Source of the DNA: a virus
IMG/VR virus record: IMGVR_UViG_3300050821_002805
Span: 1 to 39,799 of that record
Strand: one strand, 5' to 3'
Length of the DNA stretch: 39,799 nucleotides
In this document: piece after piece, positions 28,983-35,846 of the stretch
Position numbering within the stretch: the stretch's first letter is position 1
How the letters are laid out: every line of letters begins with the position of its first letter
Position numbers and translations under genes: made by a program
The notes under the pieces: generated by a model
Database searches by the model: none
Told to the model about the DNA's origin: nothing
What the model saw: the letters and a program-made list of their open reading frames with translations, nothing else

Positions 28983-29500
28983 CCGACGCCACCGAGCTGG
29001 AGCGCCAGTATTTCGAGCGCGGCAAGTCGCTGCTCGGTCGCAATGCCGGCGGCCTGCTGGCGAACCTGCTGCGGGCCAAGTCGGGCAATATCGCGCTGGC
29101 CCGCGCCGAGCTCGAACGGGCCTCGACCAAGCAGGACCCGCGCGAATGGCTGGCCAAGGTCGCGGCGCCGCGGGGAAGTGGGCTGGCCGGCAATGGCTAT
29201 GTGGATGAATTCGTGCTGCGGGCCGCGGCGCAGCTGCGCGAGCGCGAGCTGGCCCGCGAGCCGACGCCGGCCGATCGCGAAGCCGTGGCGGCCATTCATG
29301 AGCGGTATCGGGGGCATAAATCTGTGGATAACTCAGAGCCGTGCCGGCGCGATGGCCGCAAGGCCCGGACCAGCGAGCACGGCCGCCGCGTGCTGGCCGA
29401 TCTGGAGCGGCGGCGCGCCCAGGCCGAGCACCCGGACGACGTGCTGGCGCGCACCACGAAACTCGCGGCAGAGGCGGATGAACTGGATAGGCAGCCATGA
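28979..29500 (+). CDS. Hypothetical replication-region protein
   Basis: 173 residues from ATG 28979, overlapping the preceding stop. The segment RGKSLLGRNAGGLLANLLRA with NIALARAELERASTKQDP resembles the C-terminal module that follows replication proteins or helicase loaders in many proteobacterial phages (KxLLGxxAGGLI pattern). The C-terminal half is charged and helical. It directly precedes the methyltransferase and overlaps it by 4 bases. A replication role is inference. Confidence 0.6.
   Translation: MTDATELERQYFERGKSLLGRNAGGLLANLLRAKSGNIALARAELERASTKQDPREWLAKVAAPRGSGLAGNGYVDEFVLRAAAQLRERELAREPTPADREAVAAIHERYRGHKSVDNSEPCRRDGRKARTSEHGRRVLADLERRRAQAEHPDDVLARTTKLAAEADELDRQP
29323..29331 (-). 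other. Perfect DnaA box inside a gene
   Basis: TGTGGATAA within the gene at 28979-29500, in the same context (TCTGTGGATAA) as the box at 26683. May be functional or a chance match. Confidence 0.4.
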
Positions 29501-30192
29501 GCGATCCGTTTGCCGGCCTGCCGCGCGGGCATTTCGGGGTGATCCTGGCCGATCCGCCGTGGTCGTTCGAGGTTTGGTCGAAAGACACTGGTAATGGGCG
29601 CTCGGCGAGCGCCCATTACCAGACCCTGTCATTCGGCTCCTTGTGCGAGCTGCCCGTGAAAGCAGTGGCGGCTGACAATTGCGTCCTGTTTATGTGGGCT
29701 TGCTGGCCCACGATCAAAGATGCCTTCAATCTGATTGATGCTTGGAGATTCACGTACAAGACGTGTGCCTTTGATTGGACGAAGGCGCACGCGAATCAAA
29801 TCGAAATGTTCCGCGACGACGCGGACGGCCAAGTCGGCATGGGATATTGGACCCGCGCAAACACTGAGCCGTGCCTGTTGGCAACGCGCGGTACACCAAA
29901 GAGAATCAACGCCGATGTTCGGCAAGCAATCATCGAGCCGCGCCGCCAGCACAGCCGCAAGCCCGATTGCGTGCATGAGCGCATCGAGCGCCTGGTCGCT
30001 GGCCCATACCTCGAATTATTTGCTCGGCAATCGCGCCCCGGCTGGACGACATGGGGCAACGAGGCGACGAAGTTCGACAAGCCGCTACAGCCCGGCTGGG
30101 AAAACGACGACATGGCCGAATCAATCAAGGCAGGCTTCGACGCCGTCCGCGACCGCGTAGCACAGGGAGGACCCACATGGACGCCAAAATGA
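29497..30192 (+). CDS. MT-A70 family adenine-specific DNA methyltransferase
   Basis: 231 residues from ATG 29497. The N-terminal catalytic motif DPPW (residues 19-22, in VILADPPWSFEVW) is the hallmark of the MT-A70-like N6-adenine methyltransferases; it is followed by GRSASAHYQTLS, VLFMWACWP, YKTCAFDWTKAH, GYWTRANTEPCLLATRG and ERIERLVAGPYLELFARQ, all in the family order, the last being near the SAM-binding end. It transfers methyl groups from S-adenosylmethionine to adenine in DNA and could protect phage DNA from host restriction or mark replication sites. A striking 35-base hairpin lies inside the coding sequence. Confidence 0.9.
   Translation: MSDPFAGLPRGHFGVILADPPWSFEVWSKDTGNGRSASAHYQTLSFGSLCELPVKAVAADNCVLFMWACWPTIKDAFNLIDAWRFTYKTCAFDWTKAHANQIEMFRDDADGQVGMGYWTRANTEPCLLATRGTPKRINADVRQAIIEPRRQHSRKPDCVHERIERLVAGPYLELFARQSRPGWTTWGNEATKFDKPLQPGWENDDMAESIKAGFDAVRDRVAQGGPTWTPK
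29588..29622. repeat. Perfect 16-bp inverted repeat inside the methyltransferase gene
   Basis: CTGGTAATGGGCGCTC, loop GGC, and its exact reverse complement GAGCGCCCATTACCAG. All 16 pairs match, and the bases beyond do not pair. It encodes residues of the conserved GRSASAHY part of the enzyme. In RNA it would be a very stable stem; in DNA a cruciform candidate. Confidence 0.9.
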
Positions 30193-30527
30193 CCACCAAC
30201 GGAACCGACCAGCAGCCCGCCGCCGTCGAGGCGTTCGTGCCACCACCCGTGCCGGGATTTGTCACCGATGCCGTCGACAAGGCCGCCGCCTCGATTGCCA
30301 ATATGTGCGACGAGCTGGAGCACGGCCTCGACGCGATCCAGCGCCTCGTGGACGAGACGCGGATGAAAATCTCCAACATCCGCGCCGAGGATCATGCCGA
30401 CAACGCGCGCAAGGCCAAATATGCCTCGGAGGCCGTTGAGGTCATGGCAAGGCTGGACAAGCTCACGAACGGGATTGCGACCATCGTCAGCCAAGCACCG
30501 CGGCCGGGAAATGGTGCGGCGCAATGA
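30177..30527 (+). CDS. Hypothetical helical protein
   Basis: 116 residues from ATG 30177, overlapping the methyltransferase by 16 bases, with GGGAGG upstream. After a Pro-rich leader (VEAFVPPPVPGFVTDAVDKA), three helices with Met/Asp/Lys residues (ISNIRAEDHADNARKAKYAS). It may form a coiled-coil oligomer. No family recognised. The TGA overlaps ATG 30524. Confidence 0.6.
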   Translation: MDAKMTTNGTDQQPAAVEAFVPPPVPGFVTDAVDKAAASIANMCDELEHGLDAIQRLVDETRMKISNIRAEDHADNARKAKYASEAVEVMARLDKLTNGIATIVSQAPRPGNGAAQ

Positions 30528-30649
30528 CCGGGCCGGCCTTCGTCACCCAAATTCACCCGCGCGGGCCGCCGTCCTGCTGGACCACAGGCGCGTCAGGACG
30601 GCAATCCTGGTGTTCGGCCGGCATGTGCGGCTGGTCGTGCGCATCCTGA
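30524..30649 (+). CDS. Possible small Trp/Cys-rich peptide
   Basis: 41 residues from ATG 30524, which overlaps the preceding stop. The product (SCWTTGASGRQSWCSAGMCG, then WSCAS) is unusual in Cys and Trp. The only support is the ATGA overlap typical of this genome. The interval 30650-30772 has no better gene. Confidence 0.3.
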   Translation: MTGPAFVTQIHPRGPPSCWTTGASGRQSWCSAGMCGWSCAS

Positions 30650-30772
30650 TTGCCATGACTGGGCAAATCAGCCATGCTCGCCGCGCCTCAGTCCTCCCAG
30701 ACTTCGGGCAATCTGCATCCCCCGGCCCGGTGTCTATGGCGGACGCGCGGCCGGGGGAAACCAGGCCACGCC

Positions 30773-30913
30773 ATGACCCCGATCGAGCTGAGCCTCGCAA
30801 TCGCCTTCGGCCTGTTCGGGGCGTTCTGGCTCATCACCATATCGCTCAGCCTGTACGAGCAGATCGTCGATTGGCGCGGCACCTATCGCCGCGAGACGGA
30901 GCACCTGCACTGA
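30773..30913 (+). CDS. Small single-pass membrane protein
   Basis: 46 residues from ATG 30773. One transmembrane helix (SLAIAFGLFGAFWLITISLS) followed by a charged tail (DWRGTYRRETEHLH). The frame is open upstream to 30674, but that part is Pro/Arg-rich and not convincing. The stop overlaps ATG 30913. Function unknown. Confidence 0.5.
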   Translation: MTPIELSLAIAFGLFGAFWLITISLSLYEQIVDWRGTYRRETEHLH

Positions 30914-31605
30914 TGGCAGTCGGGCACCAACACGCCGAAGGCCAGAAAAAGACGCTTGCCGAGCTGTATCAAATGCTCGGCGAAGGCGACACGGCGCGTC
31001 TGTATGCTCGCCCGGTCACGCTCGATACCAGCCACGACATAGCGTATGCAGGTGGAAATTCTGTGGACGGTAAAACCGTCTACATCGACCGCCGCCTGTA
31101 TGCCGACATCCAGTCCGGCAAGATCGCCGTGCGCGGCATGACCGCCAAGCAGATTGTGCGGTGCATCGTCGAGCATGAGCACACCGAATGGGCGATCATG
31201 GCCGGCGACAACCCGGTCGATACCTACCTGCCGAGCCACCTGTTCGCCGAATGCAAGGAGGACGAGGAGGCAGGTTCATCGCGTGAACGATACGAGGCCG
31301 CACTGAAAGGTCCGGTGGCCGCCTGCGCCCGCCGCGACCCGGAAAACCCGCCGCGGGATTTGTGGTGCGGGCCGTACCGGGATAGCGAGGATGCCCGCGA
31401 CAAGGAACTGCTGCGGCTCATGCGCGCCAAGGGCGTGGTCGATGCGTTCAAGCGCTCTAAGTTCGACGTGCATTACGGCATCAGGGCCAACAAGTGCGGC
31501 CAATGCGAGCACTACGGCGAGCCCGGCAAGGTGCTGTCGCCATGCAGCGAAGTCGGGGGCCTCGTGCGCGCCGATCGCGTCTGTGACTTGTGGGAGGCCA
31601 AATGA
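30913..31605 (+). CDS. Phage protein with EHEHTEWA motif, possible metal hydrolase
   Basis: 230 residues from ATG 30913. After an acidic helix, the sequence TVYIDRRLYADIQSGKIAVR and RCIVEHEHTEWAIMAG suggests a zincin-like helix in which His-Glu-His-x-Glu replaces classical HExxH; related proteins in other phages carry a similar HEHTE core. The C-terminus has Cys pairs (KCGQCEHYGEPGKVLSPCSE), as in zinc-bound ends of small phage enzymes. Function unknown; hydrolase activity is speculative. Overlaps the next ATG. Confidence 0.65.
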   Translation: MAVGHQHAEGQKKTLAELYQMLGEGDTARLYARPVTLDTSHDIAYAGGNSVDGKTVYIDRRLYADIQSGKIAVRGMTAKQIVRCIVEHEHTEWAIMAGDNPVDTYLPSHLFAECKEDEEAGSSRERYEAALKGPVAACARRDPENPPRDLWCGPYRDSEDARDKELLRLMRAKGVVDAFKRSKFDVHYGIRANKCGQCEHYGEPGKVLSPCSEVGGLVRADRVCDLWEAK

Positions 31606-31832
31606 CTGAGCTTGATCGACGAATTGCGGCAATCGAGAATGGCTCGCGGCCAGATTGGGCAAGTACGTCCGATATTTGGTTTGCATGGCATCCGGTGCGG
31701 CTAGGAGCGTTGGGGACTGGCCCAATAGCCTTCGGCCGGGAGGTTTGGCGCAATCGGTGCTGTAGCGTCACGATCTACCAGGAATTGGATATTGTGCCGC
31801 CAGAGGAAATTGTGCGGCTGAGGGCGCTCTGA
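31602..31832 (+). CDS. Small hypothetical protein
   Basis: 76 residues from ATG 31602, overlapping the preceding stop. Contains TELDRRIAAIENGSRPDW, FAWHPVRLGALGTGPIAFG and a short acidic end. The middle part (HPVRLG....G...FGREVWRN) resembles a common small phage protein without known function. The TGA overlaps the next ATG. Confidence 0.6.
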   Translation: MTELDRRIAAIENGSRPDWASTSDIWFAWHPVRLGALGTGPIAFGREVWRNRCCSVTIYQELDIVPPEEIVRLRAL

Positions 31833-32041
31833 TGCCGTGGACCGGCAAGAGCTTTGCTGCAAAGCACAATCACAGCCTCAGGGGCAAGGCTGCCAGCAAG
31901 GCTGCGTCAATCGCCAGCGCCATCGTGCGCGGCGGTGGCGATGAAGGCATCGCAATCGCCACCGCGAACAAGCGCGTTGCCAAACTGCGCAAGCGCGGCG
32001 CAATATCAGACAGGGCGGCAGCCCGCATGAAAGGACGCTGA
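31832..32041 (+). CDS. Small basic helical phage protein
   Basis: 69 residues from ATG 31832. The sequence KSFAAKHNHSLRGKAASKAA followed by GGGDEGIAIATANKRV is the pattern of small phage and bacterial proteins with a ChaB-like or DUF7218-like helical core. Basic, possibly nucleic-acid binding. Function unknown. Confidence 0.6.
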   Translation: MPWTGKSFAAKHNHSLRGKAASKAASIASAIVRGGGDEGIAIATANKRVAKLRKRGAISDRAAARMKGR

Positions 32042-32044
32042 CCA

Positions 32045-32437
32045 ATGGAATCGCTCGACAAACTGCGCCGATCCGGCTCGATCTCCCACGCCGCATTCAA
32101 CCGCCTGCAGGCCGCCACCAAATCGCAGCGCACCAAACTTGCCGAATTCGACGGCAAATCCCGCGACGAAGGCCAGCACGGCAAGGGCGAGGTCCCAGCG
32201 ACCGAGATCAACCACAAGACCAATCAGCGCAAGGCCATCAAGGGCCGCAAGCCCGCCAACTTCGGCGAGCGCGACGGCAAATCGCCCAGCCGCAGCCACA
32301 TCAACACGTTCGGCCAGGCCGGCGGCAAGTTCCCGGCCGGTGGCAAGATGGGCACCGCCAGCAAGCGCGTCGGCGTCAAGGGCGGCGTGATCCAGTCGGG
32401 ACCGCAGTACGGTGGCGGCGGGCGTGGTGTGCAATGA
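32045..32437 (+). CDS. Basic, disordered hypothetical protein
   Basis: 130 residues from ATG 32045. After a short helix (LRRSGSISHAAFNRLQAATK) the protein is Gly/Lys/Arg/Asn-rich and probably disordered (KTNQRKAIKGRKPANFGERD). It may bind nucleic acid or scaffold packaging components. It shares a Lys/Arg-rich style with the preceding gene; together they may form a DNA-handling pair. The end overlaps the next start. Confidence 0.55.
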   Translation: MESLDKLRRSGSISHAAFNRLQAATKSQRTKLAEFDGKSRDEGQHGKGEVPATEINHKTNQRKAIKGRKPANFGERDGKSPSRSHINTFGQAGGKFPAGGKMGTASKRVGVKGGVIQSGPQYGGGGRGVQ

Positions 32438-32613
32438 TGGAATTCCGCATCATGAAGCTACGTGATGGCGGATACATTGTATGCCACCAGAGCGATTACA
32501 TGATGCGCGATGCAGGAGGTTTTTCACCGCCAGTGTTCGCATCTGCGAAGATCGCCGAAGCCCTTGAATACATTCGGGAACGCTTCGACCATCCTGAACA
32601 GTCGAAAACCTAA
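32434..32613 (+). CDS. Small hypothetical protein
   Basis: 59 residues from ATG 32434. Beta-turn-beta start (FRIMKLRDGGYIVCHQSDY) followed by a helix (AKIAEALEYIRERF). Too short for the usual 60-residue cut-off, but coupling by ATGA with the preceding gene and good sequence character support it. Function unknown. Confidence 0.55.
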   Translation: MMEFRIMKLRDGGYIVCHQSDYMMRDAGGFSPPVFASAKIAEALEYIRERFDHPEQSKT

Positions 32614-32643
32614 CGCGGCTTCTTGGCCGCCGCCGAAGGCGGA

Positions 32644-32916
32644 ATGGACCGGCAAATGACCATCATCCTTTATGGCGCTCTGGCGGTATCCGTGGCGGCG
32701 TGCCTCTATGTGATTTTCTTCGTCGCCGAGCCGCTTCGCCGCGACCGCGACAAATGGCGGGAATTGGCTCATGGCGGCGGTGATTTGCTCTCGCGCCAGC
32801 AGGAGATGGAAAAAGAGGCGCATCTGGCCCGCAAGGCTTACGATGCGCGTATCCATCGCAAGATCAACGCAAGCGATCTGGAATCCGCGCGAGGCCGACC
32901 GCCGCAAAGGTCGTGA
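32644..32916 (+). CDS. Small membrane-anchored protein
   Basis: 90 residues from ATG 32644; ATG 32656 is an alternative. A transmembrane helix (MTIILYGALAVSVAACLYVI) precedes a charged helix (FFVAEPLRRDRDKWRELAHG) and a basic tail. It is the last gene before the terminase and could be an envelope factor or exclusion protein. Unknown function. Confidence 0.6.
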   Translation: MDRQMTIILYGALAVSVAACLYVIFFVAEPLRRDRDKWRELAHGGGDLLSRQQEMEKEAHLARKAYDARIHRKINASDLESARGRPPQRS

Positions 32917-32948
32917 GACCTGTCACATTTTCGCTGATTTGGCAATGA

Positions 32949-32967
32949 GGTTATGGAAACCATTACC
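32949..32967. other. Imperfect inverted repeat before terminase small subunit
   Basis: GGTTATGG-AAA-CCATTACC pairs at 7 of 8 positions. It sits in the 69-base gap upstream of the terminase small-subunit gene, where a late-gene operator or packaging-recognition site is plausible. It is not followed by a T-run, so a terminator is unlikely. Confidence 0.35.
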
Positions 32968-32985
32968 TGACGTTTCACGGGAAAC

Positions 32986-33624
32986 ATGTCTGTTCTCAGC
33001 AATCCGAAATGGGAGCTTTTTGCTCAATTCTGCGCCAAGGGCGTTGAAGAGGTCGACGCTTATGAAAAGGCAGGTTTTGTTCGACATTATGCGAACGCTC
33101 GGCGGCTGAGCTTAAATGAGGCCGTTCGGAGTAGAATTGAGGAGATTTTGAGTGCTGCGGCTCAGAGGACAGAAATCACTGTGGCCAAGGTATTGAATGA
33201 GTTGGCAAAAATTGCGTTTGGTGATCTCCGAAAGGCGGTTCGCTGGCGCGGAAACCTCGTTGAGATTAGGGAAGCTGATCCAAACGCGCCGGACGAAGTC
33301 GCCATCATCAAGCTGATCGTCAACAATCAGGTGGAGCTGGTCGATTGCGACAAGCTGGACGATGATACGGCATCGACGATTGCTGAGGTCAAGCAGAACG
33401 TTACGGGCGGCGTGTCGATCAAGCGCTATGACAAGGTGCGCGCCTTGCAGCTCATCGGCGAATATCTCTCAATGTGGAAAGGCGATGCTGATCGGCCGGC
33501 TGATGGGGTAAAGCCAAGCGAGATCGATCGGCCGCCGCCAGAGAGTTACGAGGACTATCTTGCAAGACGCCGTGCAGAAATGGGCCTGGAGTCCCCAGCT
33601 CGGCCCCCAGGTCGAAGCCATTAG
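32986..33624 (+). CDS. terS: Terminase small subunit
   Basis: 212 residues from ATG 32986. The N-terminus NPKWELFAQFCAKG, VDAYEKAGF and NARRLSLNEAVRSRIEEILS follow the Terminase_2 small-subunit pattern: a helix-turn-helix that recognises the packaging site, then a central region for oligomerisation (EITVAKVLNELAKIAFGD) and a C-terminal part for binding the large subunit. Residues 190-212 are encoded in the overlap with the large subunit. Confidence 0.85.
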   Translation: MSVLSNPKWELFAQFCAKGVEEVDAYEKAGFVRHYANARRLSLNEAVRSRIEEILSAAAQRTEITVAKVLNELAKIAFGDLRKAVRWRGNLVEIREADPNAPDEVAIIKLIVNNQVELVDCDKLDDDTASTIAEVKQNVTGGVSIKRYDKVRALQLIGEYLSMWKGDADRPADGVKPSEIDRPPPESYEDYLARRRAEMGLESPARPPGRSH

Positions 33625-35134
33625 GGCCACATGGGCAGGAGAATTGTTCTATGGCGGGGCTGCGGGCGGCGGTAAGAGCGATTTCCTGCTCGGCGACTTC
33701 CTGCAGGACGTTCCGGTCTATGGCGCGGCCTGGCGCGGCATCATCTTCCGGCGCACTTACGGCGAGCTCCAGGACCTGTTCGAGCGTGCCCAGGAGATTT
33801 ATCCACAGACCGGCGCAACGTGGAACGAGCAGAAGCACACCTGGAAATGGCCGAACGGCGCAACACTGCGGTTCCGCTATCTTGAGCAGGACAAGCACAA
33901 GACGCGGTACCAGGGGCATTCATACACATGGATAGGGTGGGACGAATTGACGCAGTGGCCGACCGATGCGGCCTATCGATACTTGCGCGCTCGGTTGCGC
34001 TCCCCGCACCATGTACCGACGAAACGCATCCGTGCCACGGCCAACCCTGGCGGCGTTGGTCACCATTGGGTGAAAGCGTACTTTGTGACGCCTGCCCCAG
34101 GCGGCTGGGTGCCGCTGGAGGACACCGTTACCAAGATGCGCCGGATGTTCATCCCGGCCAAGCTGACCGACAATGCGATTCTGCTGAGGGGTGATCCGAA
34201 CTACGCCGATCGGCTCCGCGGGCTCGGCTCCGATGCGCTGGTCAAGGCATGGCTGGATGGAGACTGGAATGTCGTCGAGGGAGCGTTCTTTGACTGCTGG
34301 TCGCAGCGCAACATTATCGCGCCGTTCACTGTTCCGCGCGATTGGCTGCGCTTTCGCAGCGCTGACTGGGGCAGCGCTTCCCCGTTCAGCATCGGCTGGT
34401 GGGCCGTTGTCCAAGACGATTTCAGCCCAGCAGGCATGGAACATGCGCCAGTCGGAGTTGATACACGGGGAGTGGATGACGATCGAAGAATGCGCGACGG
34501 AATTTCCCTTCTCCCTCGTGGAGCCATTGTCCGTTATCGAGAATGGTACGGCTCAACCGATCCCGCCACCGGAGCTAAGGGCCTCAAGCTGACCGCCGAG
34601 CAAGTGGGAGACGGCATTGTGCAGCGCGAAAAGGAACTGGGCCTCAATGACAAGCCGGCGCTCAGCTACGGCGTGCTAGACCCGTCAGCGTTCCGTGAGG
34701 ATGGCGGCCCGAGCTTGGCGGAGCGCATCAACTCTGTTCTGCTCGCCAAGCGCCTTGCTCCCTTTCATGCTGCGGACAACACCCGCGTTTCGACTGCGGA
34801 AAGCAAGGACCGCCGCGGCGCAATGGGCGGCTGGGATCAGATGCGCTCGCGCATCATTGGGGCGGACGGCAAGCCCATGATATACTGCTTTGACACCTGC
34901 GTTGCATCGATCCGCACCATTCCGATGCTGCAGCACGATCCGGTAAAGGCAGAGGACTTGGACACTAACAGCGAGGACCACGCGGCCGATGACTGGCGTT
35001 ATGCGTGCATGAGCCGGCCGTGGCCCAAGTCGAAGCCGGAAAAGCCCAAGCCGGAATATGCGTACCGGCCAGGCGGCCCGCACGGCGGGGGCGAGGAATA
35101 CGGCAGGCAGATCGACGAATGGAAAACCACATGA
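33560..35134 (+). CDS. terL: Terminase large subunit
   Basis: 524 residues from TTG 33560, behind GAGG at 33550-33553; no ATG lies in frame before the ATPase motif. Walker A GGAAGGGKS at residues 32-40, Walker B YTWIGWDEL at 122-130, and TANPGG at 160-165 form the packaging motor ATPase. The nuclease domain has the three Asp regions expected of an RNase H-like fold: SADWGSASPF (D269), GVLDPSAF (D374) and SEDHAADDWRY (472-481). It cuts concatemeric DNA and pumps it through the portal. The gene overlaps terS by 65 bases. Confidence 0.95.
   Translation: MQDAVQKWAWSPQLGPQVEAIRATWAGELFYGGAAGGGKSDFLLGDFLQDVPVYGAAWRGIIFRRTYGELQDLFERAQEIYPQTGATWNEQKHTWKWPNGATLRFRYLEQDKHKTRYQGHSYTWIGWDELTQWPTDAAYRYLRARLRSPHHVPTKRIRATANPGGVGHHWVKAYFVTPAPGGWVPLEDTVTKMRRMFIPAKLTDNAILLRGDPNYADRLRGLGSDALVKAWLDGDWNVVEGAFFDCWSQRNIIAPFTVPRDWLRFRSADWGSASPFSIGWWAVVQDDFSPAGMEHAPVGVDTRGVDDDRRMRDGISLLPRGAIVRYREWYGSTDPATGAKGLKLTAEQVGDGIVQREKELGLNDKPALSYGVLDPSAFREDGGPSLAERINSVLLAKRLAPFHAADNTRVSTAESKDRRGAMGGWDQMRSRIIGADGKPMIYCFDTCVASIRTIPMLQHDPVKAEDLDTNSEDHAADDWRYACMSRPWPKSKPEKPKPEYAYRPGGPHGGGEEYGRQIDEWKTT
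33799..33807 (+). other. Perfect DnaA box inside the terminase gene
   Basis: TTATCCACA in the terminase large subunit gene, where it encodes Ile-Tyr-Pro-Gln context. Third exact match in the window; coding constraint may explain it. Confidence 0.35.
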
Positions 35135-35283
35135 CCCTCATCATTGCCTTCGCGTGGCTGGCCGCCGCCGTCATCATTGGTGCGCTCGTGGCACAGCCGC
35201 AGGCGCATTGCCGCGATGGTGACTATGCGTTCTATCTCGGCGGCGTGAAGCAGTACGGCTGCGGGCCAGTGGTGAAGCCATGA
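35131..35283 (+). CDS. Small membrane protein
   Basis: 50 residues from ATG 35131, overlapping the terminase stop (ATGA); ATG 35119 would add four residues. One transmembrane or signal segment (MTLIIAFAWLAAAVIIGALV) followed by a short Cys-containing tail (HCRDGDYAFYLGGVKQYGCG). Function unknown. Coupled to the next gene. Confidence 0.55.
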   Translation: MTLIIAFAWLAAAVIIGALVAQPQAHCRDGDYAFYLGGVKQYGCGPVVKP

Positions 35284-35411
35284 TTCATCTGGCCAAAAAG
35301 CTCAAGCCATTGCTGTATCTGTTCGATCCAGCCGAGCCTCCGCCGCGCAAATACACGCTATATTGCTACATCGTGTTTCCGTTCGCGGTATGGAAAGCTT
35401 CCCATGACTAA
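35280..35411 (+). CDS. Very small hypothetical protein
   Basis: 43 residues from ATG 35280 (overlaps previous TGA). Hydrophobic and aromatic (AKKLKPLLYLFDPAEPPPRK, YTLYCYIVFPFAVWKASHD). The overlaps at both ends support translation. Function unknown. Confidence 0.45.
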   Translation: MIHLAKKLKPLLYLFDPAEPPPRKYTLYCYIVFPFAVWKASHD

Positions 35412-35676
35412 CACTCTCCCCGCCGACGTTGTCGAGCTCGTTGATCGCCGCGCTGCGCTGGAATCCCTGCGCATGTCGGTCTATTGGGCATGCCGCGGTC
35501 CCACGCCGAGCATCCGCGAGACCGCGCTCGGCTGCGCATCGCCGTATGCCGTGCTCGCACCGGGTCTCGTGCCGCCGGTTCATAATCTGTCGCATCAGAC
35601 CTGCGTGTTCCGGGCTGCGCTGCGGCTGGGCATCATTGACCCGCTGACCGGGCAAGAAATGGCAGGATCGGCATGA
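35404..35676 (+). CDS. Hypothetical protein between terminase and portal
   Basis: 90 residues from ATG 35404, overlapping the preceding stop by 8 bases. Contains ADVVELVDRRAALESLRMSV, a Cys-containing middle and FRAALRLGIIDPLTGQEMAG. Soluble, alpha-helical. No family recognised. Coupled to the next ATG by overlap (ATGAG). Confidence 0.6.
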   Translation: MTNTLPADVVELVDRRAALESLRMSVYWACRGPTPSIRETALGCASPYAVLAPGLVPPVHNLSHQTCVFRAALRLGIIDPLTGQEMAGSA

Positions 35677-35846
35677 GACATCCATTCGAGGGATGGACGC
35701 GAGACCTGCTGATCATGAAAATCAGAGAGGAAAAGATCGGCTTTGATCGCGCTTGGCCGCTGGAGAGCAGGTCAACCGCCGAGCTGCAGCGTATCTTGCG
35801 CGAATGGTTGCAATGTCGGCCGCGGTTGGTGGTGGAGAACGCCTGA
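35673..35846 (+). CDS. Small protein preceding the portal
   Basis: 57 residues, ATG 35673 to TGA 35844-35846. Basic and amphipathic helices (MRHPFEGWTRDLLIMKIREE, TAELQRILREWLQCRPR). Its start overlaps the preceding TGA and its stop overlaps the portal ATG. Falls below usual length cut-offs; overlap at both ends is the support. Could aid portal assembly; not demonstrated. Confidence 0.5.
   Translation: MRHPFEGWTRDLLIMKIREEKIGFDRAWPLESRSTAELQRILREWLQCRPRLVVENA

Noticed and set aside
30394-30912. Long N-terminal extension of the protein starting at 30913
   Set aside because: The extension is Arg/Pro/His-rich and overlaps the 3' end of the upstream gene and a small membrane protein. ATG 30913 overlaps a stop in the style of the other genes.
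33541-33624. Frameshift between terminase subunits
   Set aside because: The 65-base overlap could suggest a fused gene, but each frame has its own family features and the large subunit has a TTG with GAGG at proper spacing.
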